DNA of 16,065 nt from Bacteroides sp. CAG:530 (GCA_000434735.1 FR881206.1:1-16065); one strand, 5' to 3'; counted from the stretch's first letter, positions 7,187 to 14,651 are shown. Numbers and translations are program-made. The notes: generated by a model from the letters alone, not told the origin.

Positions 7187-9742
7187 TTAATTCTTTAAAG
7201 AACTCATTCGCATGTCCAAATCGTTCTCGTCCATGCACAATACCTCGCGTGCCTTGCTACCGTTTGTCGGACCTACAATGCCTGCATGTTCCAGTTGGTC
7301 CATGATTCGTCCGGCACGATTATATCCGATAGAGAACTTACGCTGTATCAGTGATGTAGAACCTTGCTGATGATAGATAAGCAAGCGTGCGGCTTCTTCG
7401 AACAGAGGGTCGAGGTGTTTCATGTCTACTTCTCCGCTTGCTCCGCCGCCATTGTCTGCATTTTCATCTACGTATTCAGGCAGTAAGAATGCGCTTCCGT
7501 ATCCTTGTTGCTTGCTGATGAATGTTGCAATTCTCTCTACTTCCGGAGTATCTACAAAGGCGCACTGAACACGTACCGGGTCGTTTCCTTGCAGGTAAAG
7601 CAAGTCTCCCTTACCGATAAGCTGCTGTGCTCCCGGACGGTCGAGAATAGTGCGTGAGTCCATCATAGAAGCTACGCGGAATGCAACTCGTGCCGGGAAG
7701 TTGGCCTTGATGGTACCGGTGATGATGTTAGTAGTAGGTCGCTGTGTAGCAATGATAGCGTGTATACCCACGGCACGTGCCAACTGGGCTATACGGCATA
7801 TAGGCAACTCAACGTCTTTTCCGGCTGTCATGATCAAATCACCAAACTCATCGATAATGATAACGATGTATGGCAAGAAACGATGTCCGTTGTTAGGATT
7901 CAACTGGCGGTTGATGAACTTGGCGTTATATTCCTTAATGTTACGGCAACCCGCTTTACGCAGCAAGTCGTAGCGTGTATCCATCTCTACGCACAGCGAG
8001 TTCAGTGTTTGCACTACCTTTGTAACATCGGTAATGATAGCGTCTTCGGCATCCGGAAGTTTAGCCAAGTAATGGTTTTCTATAGGAGCGTAAATGGCGA
8101 ACTCAACTTTCTTCGGGTCGATAATGACGAATTTCAGTTCGCTTGGGTGCTTCTTATATAATAAGGAGGTAACGATAGCGTTCAAACCAACTGATTTACC
8201 TTGACCGGTGGCTCCGGCTACCAACATATGAGGTGCTTTTGCCAAGTCTACCATAAATACTTCATTGGTGATAGTACGTCCTAACGCTACAGGTAAATCG
8301 AATTTGGTTTCCTGAAACTTTTTGCTGCTAAGTATTGAGCTCATCGGCACGATGCGAGGATTGGCGTTAGGTACTTCTATACCGATAGTGCCCTTTCCGG
8401 GGATAGGAGCGATGATACGTATGCCCAGAGCTGACAGGCTAAGTGCGATGTCGTCTTCCAAATTACGGATTCTGGCTATGCGGATACCCTCGGCAGGAGT
8501 GATTTCGTATAAAGTAATAGTCGGTCCCACGCTTGCCTTTATAGAGCTGATTTCTATGTTGAAGCTCTTCAAGACCTGAATGATACGGTTCTTGTTAGCG
8601 TTTTGTTCTGCCATATCCACTACAGGTTCATTCGTTTCGTACGGATTGAGCAGGTCTAATGGCGGAAACTTGTAATTCTCCAAGTCGAGGCGCGGATTAT
8701 AAGGCTGACTCAGATCCCCAACTGGGGTTTCATCTTCATCTGTCGGCAGAGGGTCGATAGTGAAAGAAGGCTCTTCATCTTTTCTTTTCTCCGGCATCGA
8801 AGTGGATGTCTTGGTAGATCTCTGCTCGTTTTGAGAATAAATAGGTTTAGCAGGCTCAGCTTCTTTTGGGTCGAGTTCTATTTCCACCGCTTTATCTTCG
8901 TCCTTTGTTTCTGGCTCTTCTATGATGGCAGTTCCGTTTTTGATGTTCTGTTGGCTGAACATCTCGTCTATGTCCATGCCGTTTTTAGAAACATCCTCTT
9001 TAGTTTGTGGTGCTTCTTGTACAGGAACAACATCAACAGTGGAAGGTTTGTTCTCCGGTTGCGGCGTATTGTTGTCTTCTTCATTGCCGTCGTTATTCGC
9101 TTTTCTCTTCAGCGGAAATGACGGGTGTACTACTTTTCTTACCACATTCATAGTCTCTCTGCTGAAAAACAAGCAGATGAAGACAAGCGTCACGAGCAGG
9201 ATAATCACAAGTCCGGCGCTACCTACTTGCGAAGCTATCCATCGGCTTACGTTGTATCCGTGTAGTCCGCCCGGATATATAAATGAATCTTCGAAACTGC
9301 CTTGGAATGCGAAAGCCAGAGTCAATGACAACCAGAAAATAGATGCGAAACAACCGACAAACCACTTCCACACAGTGAATTGATAGGCGTTCATCAGTCT
9401 CATTCCGGCTATTATCAAAAATACTATGATGATGTACGAAGCCAGTCCGAAGCAGTCGTTCACCAAGAATTGTGACAACTGTGCTCCCGATGAGCCCATT
9501 ACATTTTGAATTCCGTTATCGGTTCTTAGCAATTCTCCGGTCTCGGCGTGCATTACCAGGCTTTGGTCGTGACCCCCGCTGACCAGGAATGAACTGAACG
9601 CCAAGAGTAAATAAACTCCGAACATCACGAACAGCAGTCCTATCATAAAATAAGGGGTTTCGCCTTTGAATAAGGTAACTACTTTTTTCGCAGTAGCTAG
9701 TTTATCGTTATTTCCTTTGTTTTCAGTCTTCTTTTTATTCAT
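7187..9742 (-). CDS. ftsK: DNA translocase FtsK/SpoIIIE
   Basis: An 851-residue septal DNA pump that moves chromosome termini during division. Four hydrophobic segments lie in the first 200 residues (starting MIGLLFVMFGVYLLLAF, then YIIIVFLIIAGM, FASIFWLSLTLAFAF and LVIILLVTLVFICLFF). A charged, low-complexity linker rich in E, D, K and P follows to about residue 340, then the alpha domain and the RecA-like motor. The motor has Walker A GATGQGKS at 510-517 and Walker B IIIDEF with Asp631/Glu632. The last 80 residues form the winged-helix gamma domain (RKFSIGYNRAGRIMDQLE) that in known FtsK proteins reads polarity sequences. The length is normal for the Bacteroidetes form. It begins at ATG 9740-9742, has its own promoter and is followed by lolA. 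Confidence 0.96.
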   Translation of the reverse strand: MNKKKTENKGNNDKLATAKKVVTLFKGETPYFMIGLLFVMFGVYLLLAFSSFLVSGGHDQSLVMHAETGELLRTDNGIQNVMGSSGAQLSQFLVNDCFGLASYIIIVFLIIAGMRLMNAYQFTVWKWFVGCFASIFWLSLTLAFAFQGSFEDSFIYPGGLHGYNVSRWIASQVGSAGLVIILLVTLVFICLFFSRETMNVVRKVVHPSFPLKRKANNDGNEEDNNTPQPENKPSTVDVVPVQEAPQTKEDVSKNGMDIDEMFSQQNIKNGTAIIEEPETKDEDKAVEIELDPKEAEPAKPIYSQNEQRSTKTSTSMPEKRKDEEPSFTIDPLPTDEDETPVGDLSQPYNPRLDLENYKFPPLDLLNPYETNEPVVDMAEQNANKNRIIQVLKSFNIEISSIKASVGPTITLYEITPAEGIRIARIRNLEDDIALSLSALGIRIIAPIPGKGTIGIEVPNANPRIVPMSSILSSKKFQETKFDLPVALGRTITNEVFMVDLAKAPHMLVAGATGQGKSVGLNAIVTSLLYKKHPSELKFVIIDPKKVEFAIYAPIENHYLAKLPDAEDAIITDVTKVVQTLNSLCVEMDTRYDLLRKAGCRNIKEYNAKFINRQLNPNNGHRFLPYIVIIIDEFGDLIMTAGKDVELPICRIAQLARAVGIHAIIATQRPTTNIITGTIKANFPARVAFRVASMMDSRTILDRPGAQQLIGKGDLLYLQGNDPVRVQCAFVDTPEVERIATFISKQQGYGSAFLLPEYVDENADNGGGASGEVDMKHLDPLFEEAARLLIYHQQGSTSLIQRKFSIGYNRAGRIMDQLEHAGIVGPTNGSKAREVLCMDENDLDMRMSSLKN

Positions 9743-9762
9743 AATTCAATCGGTTTGTCTTG

Positions 9763-9770
9763 CAAATGTA
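9763..9770 (-). promoter_or_regulatory. -7 element of the ftsK-lolA promoter
   Basis: On the minus strand this reads TACATTTG, matching TAnnTTTG, inside TTCGTACATTTGCA. Transcription should begin near 9757, leaving about 14 bases before the ftsK ATG. No convincing -33 element is seen. It is the mirror copy of the -7 element of the divergent DUF5063 gene. Confidence 0.6.
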
Positions 9771-9802
9771 CGAATAAAAGTAAAACCGAAAAATATTTTT
9801 CG

Positions 9803-9810
9803 TACCTTTG
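9803..9810 (+). promoter_or_regulatory. -7 element of the DUF5063-exonuclease-rlmI promoter
   Basis: This reads TACCTTTG inside TTCGTACCTTTGCA, a full match to the Bacteroides -7 consensus. Transcription should begin near 9816, about 14 bases before the ATG at 9830. It differs from the opposing ftsK element at one base out of 14. No clear -33 TTTG is present. Confidence 0.6.
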
Positions 9811-9829
9811 CACGTCAATTATTTGGGTT

Positions 9830-10495
9830 ATGAATAATAAAACATCTATAGTTTACGATAAGAATACGGTGGAATTCATCACAGTGTCTGCCGAGTTTTG
9901 TGGCTTTTTGGAGCGTGTAGAAAGTATGAAGCGCAAATCTTTTGTTGATAAAATACTAAAGTTGTTGCCGCTTCTATACCTTAAAGCTTCGTTACTTCCC
10001 GAATTTGCCCGCATCGATGATTTCAATCCTGAGACATTTGTTACGGAGGGAGATTATGAGCGCGTGCGTCAGAGCGTGATGCAACTGTTGGGCGATAAGG
10101 ACGATTATCTCGATGTTTTCCTCGACGATATGGCATATAGTGACACGCCCATCCGCCAGAGCATATCCGAATGTTTGGCCGATATCTACCAGCCGCTGAA
10201 AGACTGTGTATGTGTGTATCAACTTGGCTTTGAACAGACCATGAACGATGCTTTGCTGCTTTGCCGTGAACGCTTTGCCGAGTATTGGGGACAGCGTTTG
10301 GTCAATGCAATGCGTGCGCTGCACGATGTGAAGTACGCTCAGAACGATGACGAAGAAGATTCAGACCCGTTGGAAGAAGATACTTACGAGAATTCGTCGT
10401 TCGGAAAAGCTGATGCTGGATATACAGAAGCCGATTTGTACAAAGGGCTTGAAGAAGGTGAGGATGATGAATTAGATGATGATTACAAATATTGA
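9830..10495 (+). CDS. DUF5063 domain-containing protein
   Basis: A 221-residue soluble protein of a family common in Bacteroidetes whose function I do not know. The first 170 residues are mainly helical with no catalytic motif that I recognise. Features include a KRKSFVDKILKLLPLLYLKA segment and a QRLVNAMRAL segment. The C-terminal 50 residues are very acidic (runs such as DDEEDSD and EEGEDDELDDD) and probably disordered. I chose ATG 9830 because it follows the promoter element by about 20 bases; the frame is open back to 9755, but those codons cover the promoter. It heads a plus-strand series: the exonuclease follows almost without gap, which may hint at a role in nucleic acid metabolism, though this is only inference. 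Confidence 0.85.
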   Translation: MNNKTSIVYDKNTVEFITVSAEFCGFLERVESMKRKSFVDKILKLLPLLYLKASLLPEFARIDDFNPETFVTEGDYERVRQSVMQLLGDKDDYLDVFLDDMAYSDTPIRQSISECLADIYQPLKDCVCVYQLGFEQTMNDALLLCRERFAEYWGQRLVNAMRALHDVKYAQNDDEEDSDPLEEDTYENSSFGKADAGYTEADLYKGLEEGEDDELDDDYKY

Positions 10496-10515
10496 TAGAT
10501 TCACAGAAAATACGA

Positions 10516-11151
10516 ATGGTAGTATTACAAAATAAAATATCGAAGCAAGAGGTTGCCGCAATGGAGAAGGAGGCGTTTGCGGGGCGTATATTTATAATTT
10601 ATACAGAAGCCGAGGCGCGAAAAGCCGTAGATTACCTCAATAAGCATACTATTGTGGGGGTAGATACAGAGACTCGTCCTTCTTTCCGTCGTGGAACGGT
10701 GCATCAGGTGGCGTTGCTTCAGATTTCTACTAAAGATACATGTTTCTTGTTCCGTTTGAACCACTTGGGACTTCCCGATTTCTTGGAAGATTTCTTGCAG
10801 AACGATGTGCTGAAAGTCGGTCTTTCACTTAAAGACGACTTTGCCATGCTGAGAAAACGCAATCAGAAAGACCCTCGTTTCGGCAATTGGATAGAGTTGC
10901 AAGACTATGTTCCCCTTTTCGGGATAGAAGAAAAGAGCCTTCAGAAGATATATGCGTTGCTTTTCAAGAAGAAGATATCTAAGAGTCAGCGCTTGTCGAA
11001 TTGGGAGGCAGAAGTGCTGACCGAGGCACAGCAGCAATACGCCGCTACAGACGCTTGGGCTTGTGTAGAAATCTATAATTTCCTTGAGCCATTGCGCGTA
11101 TCAGGCAATTACGAAATAGAAAAAGTGATAGAAGAAAAAATAAATTCATAA
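10516..11151 (+). CDS. 3'-5' exonuclease, DEDDy family (RNase D / WRN-exo like)
   Basis: A 211-residue stand-alone exonuclease domain. Motif Exo I is VGVDTET with Asp50 and Glu52, Exo II is KVGLSLKDDF with Asp108, and Exo III is YAATDAWAC with Tyr175 and Asp179. All four metal-binding acidic residues and the DEDDy tyrosine are therefore present. The enzyme should remove 3' nucleotides from RNA or DNA; RNase D and the WRN exonuclease are the nearest relatives I recognise, and the substrate cannot be settled here. No HRDC domain follows, so it is shorter than E. coli RNase D. I prefer ATG 10516; a TTG at 10492 in the same frame overlaps the DUF5063 stop and is a weaker alternative. The rlmI gene follows after 20 bp. 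Confidence 0.88.
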   Translation: MVVLQNKISKQEVAAMEKEAFAGRIFIIYTEAEARKAVDYLNKHTIVGVDTETRPSFRRGTVHQVALLQISTKDTCFLFRLNHLGLPDFLEDFLQNDVLKVGLSLKDDFAMLRKRNQKDPRFGNWIELQDYVPLFGIEEKSLQKIYALLFKKKISKSQRLSNWEAEVLTEAQQQYAATDAWACVEIYNFLEPLRVSGNYEIEKVIEEKINS

Positions 11152-11171
11152 TAATAAAAGACTTAACCAGA

Positions 11172-12359
11172 GTGGCATATAAAAAGGTTTATTTGAAACC
11201 CGGAAAAGAAGAGTCGCTTAAGCGTTTCCATCCGTGGGTGTTTTCGGGAGCCATCGCCCGTATAGAGGGTGAACCCGAAGAAGGTGAAATAGTAGATGTG
11301 TTTACATCGAAAAAAGAATTCATTGCGTGCGGACATTATCAGGTTGGAAGTATAGCTGTGCGTGTACTTACATTTACGCAGCAAGAAATCGACCGTGACT
11401 TCTGGCGACAGAAGTTGCAGGTGGCAAAAGACTTGCGTGTAGCGTTGGGACTGATAGGAAATCCGGAAAACAATACATATCGTTTGGTTCATGGCGAAGG
11501 TGATAACCTTCCCGGACTTATCATCGACGTATACGATCATACAGCCGTAGTGCAGGCGCATTCGGCAGGTATGCATGTGTTCCGTATGGAGATAGCTGAG
11601 GCTCTTTCTGAAGTGATGGGCGACATTGTGCAGAATATCTATTATAAATCGGAAACTACGTTGCCGTTTAAAGCCGATTTGTTGGCTCGTGAGAACGGAT
11701 TCATCAAAGGTGGCAGCCCTGAGAACGTAGCGATGGAGAACGGACTGAAGTTTCACGTAGACTGGCTGAAGGGTCAGAAGACAGGTTTCTTTGTAGATCA
11801 GCGCGAAAACCGTCATTTGCTTGAACGCTATTCTAAGGGACGTAATGTTCTTAATATGTTCTGCTACACCGGTGGTTTCTCTTTCTACGCTATGCGTGGC
11901 GGTGCTAACTTGGTGCATTCGGTAGACAGCTCGGCTAAGGCTATCGACTTGACCAACGAAAACGTGCAGCTTAACTTCCCTGGCGACCCACGTCATCAGG
12001 CTTTTGCTGAGGATGCTTTCAAGTTCCTCGACCGCATGGGCGATCAGTACGATTTGATTATCCTTGACCCGCCTGCATTTGCCAAGCATCGTGATGCTGT
12101 GCGTAATGCTTTGCGCGGATATACCAAATTGAATGCAAAGGCATTCGAGAAGATTCGTCCCGGAGGTATCCTGTTTACCTTCTCTTGTTCGCAGGTAGTG
12201 AATAAGGACAACTTCCGTAACGCCGTGTTTACAGCGGCTGCTCAGAGTGGTCGTAGCGTGCGTATCTTGCATCAGCTCACTCAGCCGGGCGACCATCCGG
12301 TAAATATTTACCATCCAGAAGGCGAGTACCTGAAAGGATTGGTATTGTATGTAGAGTAA
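11172..12359 (+). CDS. rlmI: RlmI-like 23S rRNA (cytosine-C5)-methyltransferase
   Basis: A 395-residue SAM-dependent methyltransferase related to E. coli RlmI, which makes m5C1962 in 23S rRNA. The N-terminal 75 residues look like a PUA RNA-binding domain (RFHPWVFSGAI; EGEIVDVFTSKKEFIACGHY). The catalytic Rossmann domain has a SAM-binding motif NMFCYTGGFSFYA (FCYTG at 230-234), the DPPAF motif at 299-303 and the FSCSQ motif with candidate catalytic Cys339. Length matches the family. The start is GTG 11172: the family N-terminus begins at once and no ATG occurs nearby in frame. It is the last gene of the DUF5063-exonuclease-rlmI series and is followed by a strong terminator. Assignment as RlmI and not another m5C enzyme of this fold is likely but not proven. 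Confidence 0.9.
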   Translation: MAYKKVYLKPGKEESLKRFHPWVFSGAIARIEGEPEEGEIVDVFTSKKEFIACGHYQVGSIAVRVLTFTQQEIDRDFWRQKLQVAKDLRVALGLIGNPENNTYRLVHGEGDNLPGLIIDVYDHTAVVQAHSAGMHVFRMEIAEALSEVMGDIVQNIYYKSETTLPFKADLLARENGFIKGGSPENVAMENGLKFHVDWLKGQKTGFFVDQRENRHLLERYSKGRNVLNMFCYTGGFSFYAMRGGANLVHSVDSSAKAIDLTNENVQLNFPGDPRHQAFAEDAFKFLDRMGDQYDLIILDPPAFAKHRDAVRNALRGYTKLNAKAFEKIRPGGILFTFSCSQVVNKDNFRNAVFTAAAQSGRSVRILHQLTQPGDHPVNIYHPEGEYLKGLVLYVE

Positions 12360-12384
12360 CACCTTATATATAAGTATAACGTTT

Positions 12385-12441
12385 TATCAAATCAGTACTT
12401 CTGTAATTTTTTACCGAAGTACTGATTTGATATTTTTTTTT
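12385..12441 (+). terminator. Intrinsic terminator after rlmI
   Basis: Perfect 17 bp inverted repeat, 12385-12401 with 12416-12432 (arm contains ATCAAATCAGTACTTC), with a 14-base loop, followed at once by nine T (12433-12441). It begins 26 bp after the rlmI stop. The next gene on either strand is far away, so it closes the DUF5063-exonuclease-rlmI transcript. The right arm contains ACCGAAGTA, also found in the palindromes about 100 bp downstream. Confidence 0.85.
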
Positions 12442-12517
12442 GAGTTTTCGATAATATAGGCAAAAGAATGTCTTGAAAACTATGATCAATTGCATAAAGT
12501 CATGAAATTCTTTAATG

Positions 12518-12618
12518 AAGTTGTCTTACTTCGACCGAAGTAAGCATTCACTTCGAGTCGGTCAACGTGCTTACTTCGGTCGAAGTAAGCGTGCGTATCG
12601 GTCGAAGTAAGACGACTT
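12518..12618. repeat. Cluster of palindromic repeats based on ACTTCG-(AC/GT)-CGAAGT
   Basis: Copy A at 12525-12544 is CTTACTTCGACCGAAGTAAG and copy B at 12570-12589 is its exact reverse complement. Each is itself a 9 bp dyad with a two-base centre. Between them (12547-12569) is a degraded relative with CACTTCGAG, and after B is a half copy C (12600-12613, GGTCGAAGTAAGAC). The four units recur every 22-23 bp. A and B flanks form a 22 bp perfect inverted repeat (12525-12546 with 12568-12589). The outer flanks, 12518-12536 with 12600-12618, form another of 19 bp with one G-T wobble. So several exclusive foldings are possible. It could be a REP-like element, a protein-binding array or a remnant of a mobile element. 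Confidence 0.85.
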
Positions 12619-12762
12619 TGCGCTGTAGCCATTAGTTCCTTTCATTCAGACAATGGTTTTGCATGCCCGATACACAACGCTAAAATCATAAGCGATATAA
12701 ACTTTATAGGAGTCGAGTTCATACTTTCACCGAAAAAACAATCAACTTGTCAAATAATTCTC

Positions 12763-12770
12763 TATTTTTG
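12763..12770 (+). promoter_or_regulatory. Candidate -7 element for the ECF sigma gene
   Basis: TATTTTTG matches TAnnTTTG exactly, but the region is AT-rich and the nearest TTG upstream (12747-12749) is only 13 bp away, too close for a normal -33. If used, transcription starts near 12776 with a leader of about 170 bases that contains two inverted repeats. Weak evidence. Confidence 0.3.
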
Positions 12771-12848
12771 TAAAGAGCTTTATGATTAGTTATCGCAGAA
12801 AAACCTCTATGTTTTTCTTTAGGTGATTAATTTCTAGGGCTTTATACA

Positions 12849-12905
12849 AAATGCAAGAAATAAAGAAGATAATTCATCGATGACATTTTATTATTTCTTG
12901 CATTT
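12849..12905 (+). promoter_or_regulatory. 15 bp inverted repeat upstream of the ECF sigma gene
   Basis: Bases 12849-12863 (AAATGCAAGAAATAA) are the perfect reverse complement of 12891-12905, with a 27-base spacer. The repeat ends 41 bp before the sigma ATG. There is no T-run, so it is not a usual terminator. In RNA it would be a long, AT-rich stem; in DNA it could be a paired binding site for a regulator. Confidence 0.6.
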
Positions 12906-12946
12906 AAAACGTTGTTATACTTTACAATTGTTATTAAGAAAAATAA

Positions 12947-13537
12947 ATGAACCGGCGTGAAAACAGTATTGAACTGACCTATTTTAATGAACTATTTACA
13001 GAGTTTCATCAACGCTTTGTCCGTTTTGCTTATACTTATGTGGATAACTATATGGAAGCAGAGGATATTGTGATGGAGGCTATGACTTATTACTGGGAAA
13101 ACCGGACTCGTTTATTGGAAACAAATCCTTCTGCTTATATTTTTGCTACAATTAAAAATAAGTGTTTGAACTATCTGCGTGATCAGCAGTATTTTCAGGC
13201 TGCATCAGAACAAATGCAAGAGCATGAAGCGTGGAAGTTATCAATACGGATATCTACTTTGGAAGCGTGCAATCCGGAGGAACTTTTGTCTCAGGAAATG
13301 AGGCAATTAGTGGAGCGTGCCTTAAACAAATTGCCGGAAAAAACAAGAAGAGTCTTTATTATGCGGCATTTTGAAGAAAAAAGTTATCGTGAGATTGCTT
13401 CGGAGATGAATATGTCTGTCAAAGGGGTTGAATATCATATGAGTAAGGCGACAGAATCTTTAAAGAAAGCATTAAAAGATTTTCTGCCTCTTTTGATTTT
13501 ACTTATTACCATTAAGAATTTTACATTTATTAACTAG
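12947..13537 (+). CDS. ECF-type RNA polymerase sigma-70 factor (Bacteroidetes FecI-like)
   Basis: A 196-residue sigma factor. Region 2 is about residues 15-80 (RFVRFAYTYVDNYMEAEDIV, the core-binding and -10 reading part). Region 4 is about 129-175, beginning LPEKTRRVFIMRHFEEKSY and including the helix-turn-helix YREIASEMNMSVKGVEYHMS. There is no region 1 or 3, as expected for ECF factors. The C-terminus ends in a hydrophobic run (FLPLLILLITI), which is common in the Bacteroidetes expansion of this group. A FecR anti-sigma and a TonB receptor with an STN domain follow, so it most likely drives transcription of the transport genes when the receptor binds its substrate. The ATG at 12947 is the only plausible start. 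Confidence 0.93.
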   Translation: MNRRENSIELTYFNELFTEFHQRFVRFAYTYVDNYMEAEDIVMEAMTYYWENRTRLLETNPSAYIFATIKNKCLNYLRDQQYFQAASEQMQEHEAWKLSIRISTLEACNPEELLSQEMRQLVERALNKLPEKTRRVFIMRHFEEKSYREIASEMNMSVKGVEYHMSKATESLKKALKDFLPLLILLITIKNFTFIN

Positions 13538-13603
13538 GGATTTCCTTTCATCGTGTGTCTTATTATAAAAGGCAGTTTAAAATGTGTCATTTTATATGAG
13601 TTT

Positions 13604-14542
13604 ATGATGAATTTGGATAAAGAACTTTTATATCGTTTCTTCAATAATGCAACTACGCTTGAGGAAGAAAAGAAGATTCGTCTTTGGATTGACGAATGTG
13701 ACGACCATCGTCATGAGTTTTTCCGTGAGCGTGTACTATTTGACGCGATGCTACTTCATGGGAAGCCGTCTTGTGAAAAGAGTCGCTCACGATTCTATAT
13801 TCCATGGCGTAGAGTTGCGGTAGCGTTTTCCGGCATTGCGGCGGTTGTGTTACTTACTATAATCACTACTACATACTTCTTGCAACAATCTTTTGAAGAT
13901 GATGCGATGAATACGGTTATCGTTCCTCAAGGGCAACGAGTTCAATTGTCATTGTCGGATGGAACAAAGGTTTGGCTGAATGCTAAGACCAAAATGGAAT
14001 ATCCGCAGAGTTTTAAAATGACTAGTCAAAGAATCGTAAAAGTGGATGGCGAAGCCTATTTCGAAGTGAGCAAGAATAAAGAGAAACCATTTATTGTCAA
14101 GACTGCTAAAGGTGATGTGGAAGTATTAGGAACAAAGTTCTATATTAACGCCTATACAGAAACTGAGATTTTTGAAACAGCTTTGATTGAAGGCAAGGTG
14201 AAGGTGCGTACCGCCAATGAAGATATGACGCTATATCCTGAAGATAAGGCAGTATTGCAAAACGGTGTTATCACTCGCAAACACATTGATGATATGGAAA
14301 GTTACCGTTGGCGTGACGGACTTTATTGCTTCAAGGATCTGTCGTTTGATGACGTTTTGAAACAATTTGAAATTTATTATGATGTCCGCTTTGTGAAAGA
14401 AAACCAACAGATTGCCAATCCGAAACTGAATGGAAAGTTCCGATTGATTGACGGGGTGGATTATGCCTTAAGGGTACTTCAAAAGAAGGTCGGTTTCTCG
14501 TTCCGGCGAGATGATGAGAATAATGTGATTTATCTTAAATAA
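13604..14542 (+). CDS. FecR-family anti-sigma factor
   Basis: A 312-residue inner-membrane regulator. An N-terminal cytoplasmic part (residues 1-68, LYRFFNNATTLEEEKKIRLW) should hold the ECF sigma. One membrane helix spans about 71-93 (VAVAFSGIAAVVLLTIITTT). The periplasmic FecR domain follows (from VIVPQGQRVQLSLSDGTKVWL, about 104-205), then a C-terminal DUF4974 domain from about 240 (FKDLSFDDVLKQFEIYYDVRF) to the end. In the known pathway the periplasmic part receives a signal from the STN domain of the receptor. I start at ATG 13604, giving MMNLDKELL; ATG 13607 is equally good, and a GTG at 13553 would add 17 residues of unlikely sequence. It lies 66 bp after the sigma gene, and its partner receptor follows. 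Confidence 0.92.
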   Translation: MMNLDKELLYRFFNNATTLEEEKKIRLWIDECDDHRHEFFRERVLFDAMLLHGKPSCEKSRSRFYIPWRRVAVAFSGIAAVVLLTIITTTYFLQQSFEDDAMNTVIVPQGQRVQLSLSDGTKVWLNAKTKMEYPQSFKMTSQRIVKVDGEAYFEVSKNKEKPFIVKTAKGDVEVLGTKFYINAYTETEIFETALIEGKVKVRTANEDMTLYPEDKAVLQNGVITRKHIDDMESYRWRDGLYCFKDLSFDDVLKQFEIYYDVRFVKENQQIANPKLNGKFRLIDGVDYALRVLQKKVGFSFRRDDENNVIYLK

Positions 14543-14602
14543 TTTGTTCAATTATAAAAGTGAATGCCTATGTAAATAAATAGAAGAAACCTAAAAAACG
14601 GA

Positions 14603-14651
14603 ATCGGCAAGTAGTACCAATACCTGCCGATCGTGAGATTAATTTTCTCAC
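14603..14651 (+). promoter_or_regulatory. Two adjacent hairpins in the susC-like leader
   Basis: Hairpin 1 pairs ATCGGCA (14603-14609) with TGCCGAT (14625-14631), continuing after one mismatch with GTA/TAC around a 7-base loop. Hairpin 2 pairs GTGAGA (14633-14638) with TCTCAC (14646-14651) around a 7-base loop. They lie in the 151 bp between fecR and the receptor ATG, ending about 42 bases before it. Neither has a terminator T-run. The second can also pair in part with downstream GTGA (14658-14661), so alternative folds are possible. Confidence 0.45.

Larger units (their letters stand above)
12362..12946. other. Intergenic region between rlmI and the ECF sigma gene
   Basis: This 585 bp stretch has no gene I can support. 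In order it holds the rlmI terminator, a palindrome cluster (12518-12618), about 140 bp without clear structure (12619-12762) containing a short minus-strand frame with a signal-peptide-like sequence, a candidate -7 element (12763-12770), a small 8 bp hairpin (12797-12818) and a 15 bp inverted repeat (12849-12905) before the sigma ATG. Confidence 0.7.

Noticed and set aside
9755..9829. Upstream extension of the DUF5063 gene
   Set aside because: The extra codons run through the divergent promoter dyad. ATG 9830 lies just after the predicted transcription start.
11163..12362. 399-codon open frame on the minus strand covering nearly all of rlmI
   Set aside because: The plus strand encodes a complete methyltransferase with all its motifs. 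The antisense frame has no family features and exists because of the codon bias of rlmI.
12515..12610. Plus-strand 31-codon frame through the palindromes encoding YFDRSK and YFGRSK
   Set aside because: The repeated peptide follows automatically from the palindromic DNA, since the same peptide appears on both strands. No other support for translation.
12518..12618. CRISPR array
   Set aside because: Units recur every 22-23 bp with no room for unique spacers, two are in opposite orientation, and no cas gene is near.
12797..12818. 8 bp hairpin AGAAAAAC/GTTTTTCT as a terminator
   Set aside because: The stem is all A-T except one or two pairs, too weak, and no gene ends upstream on this strand. 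Kept only as part of the sigma leader.
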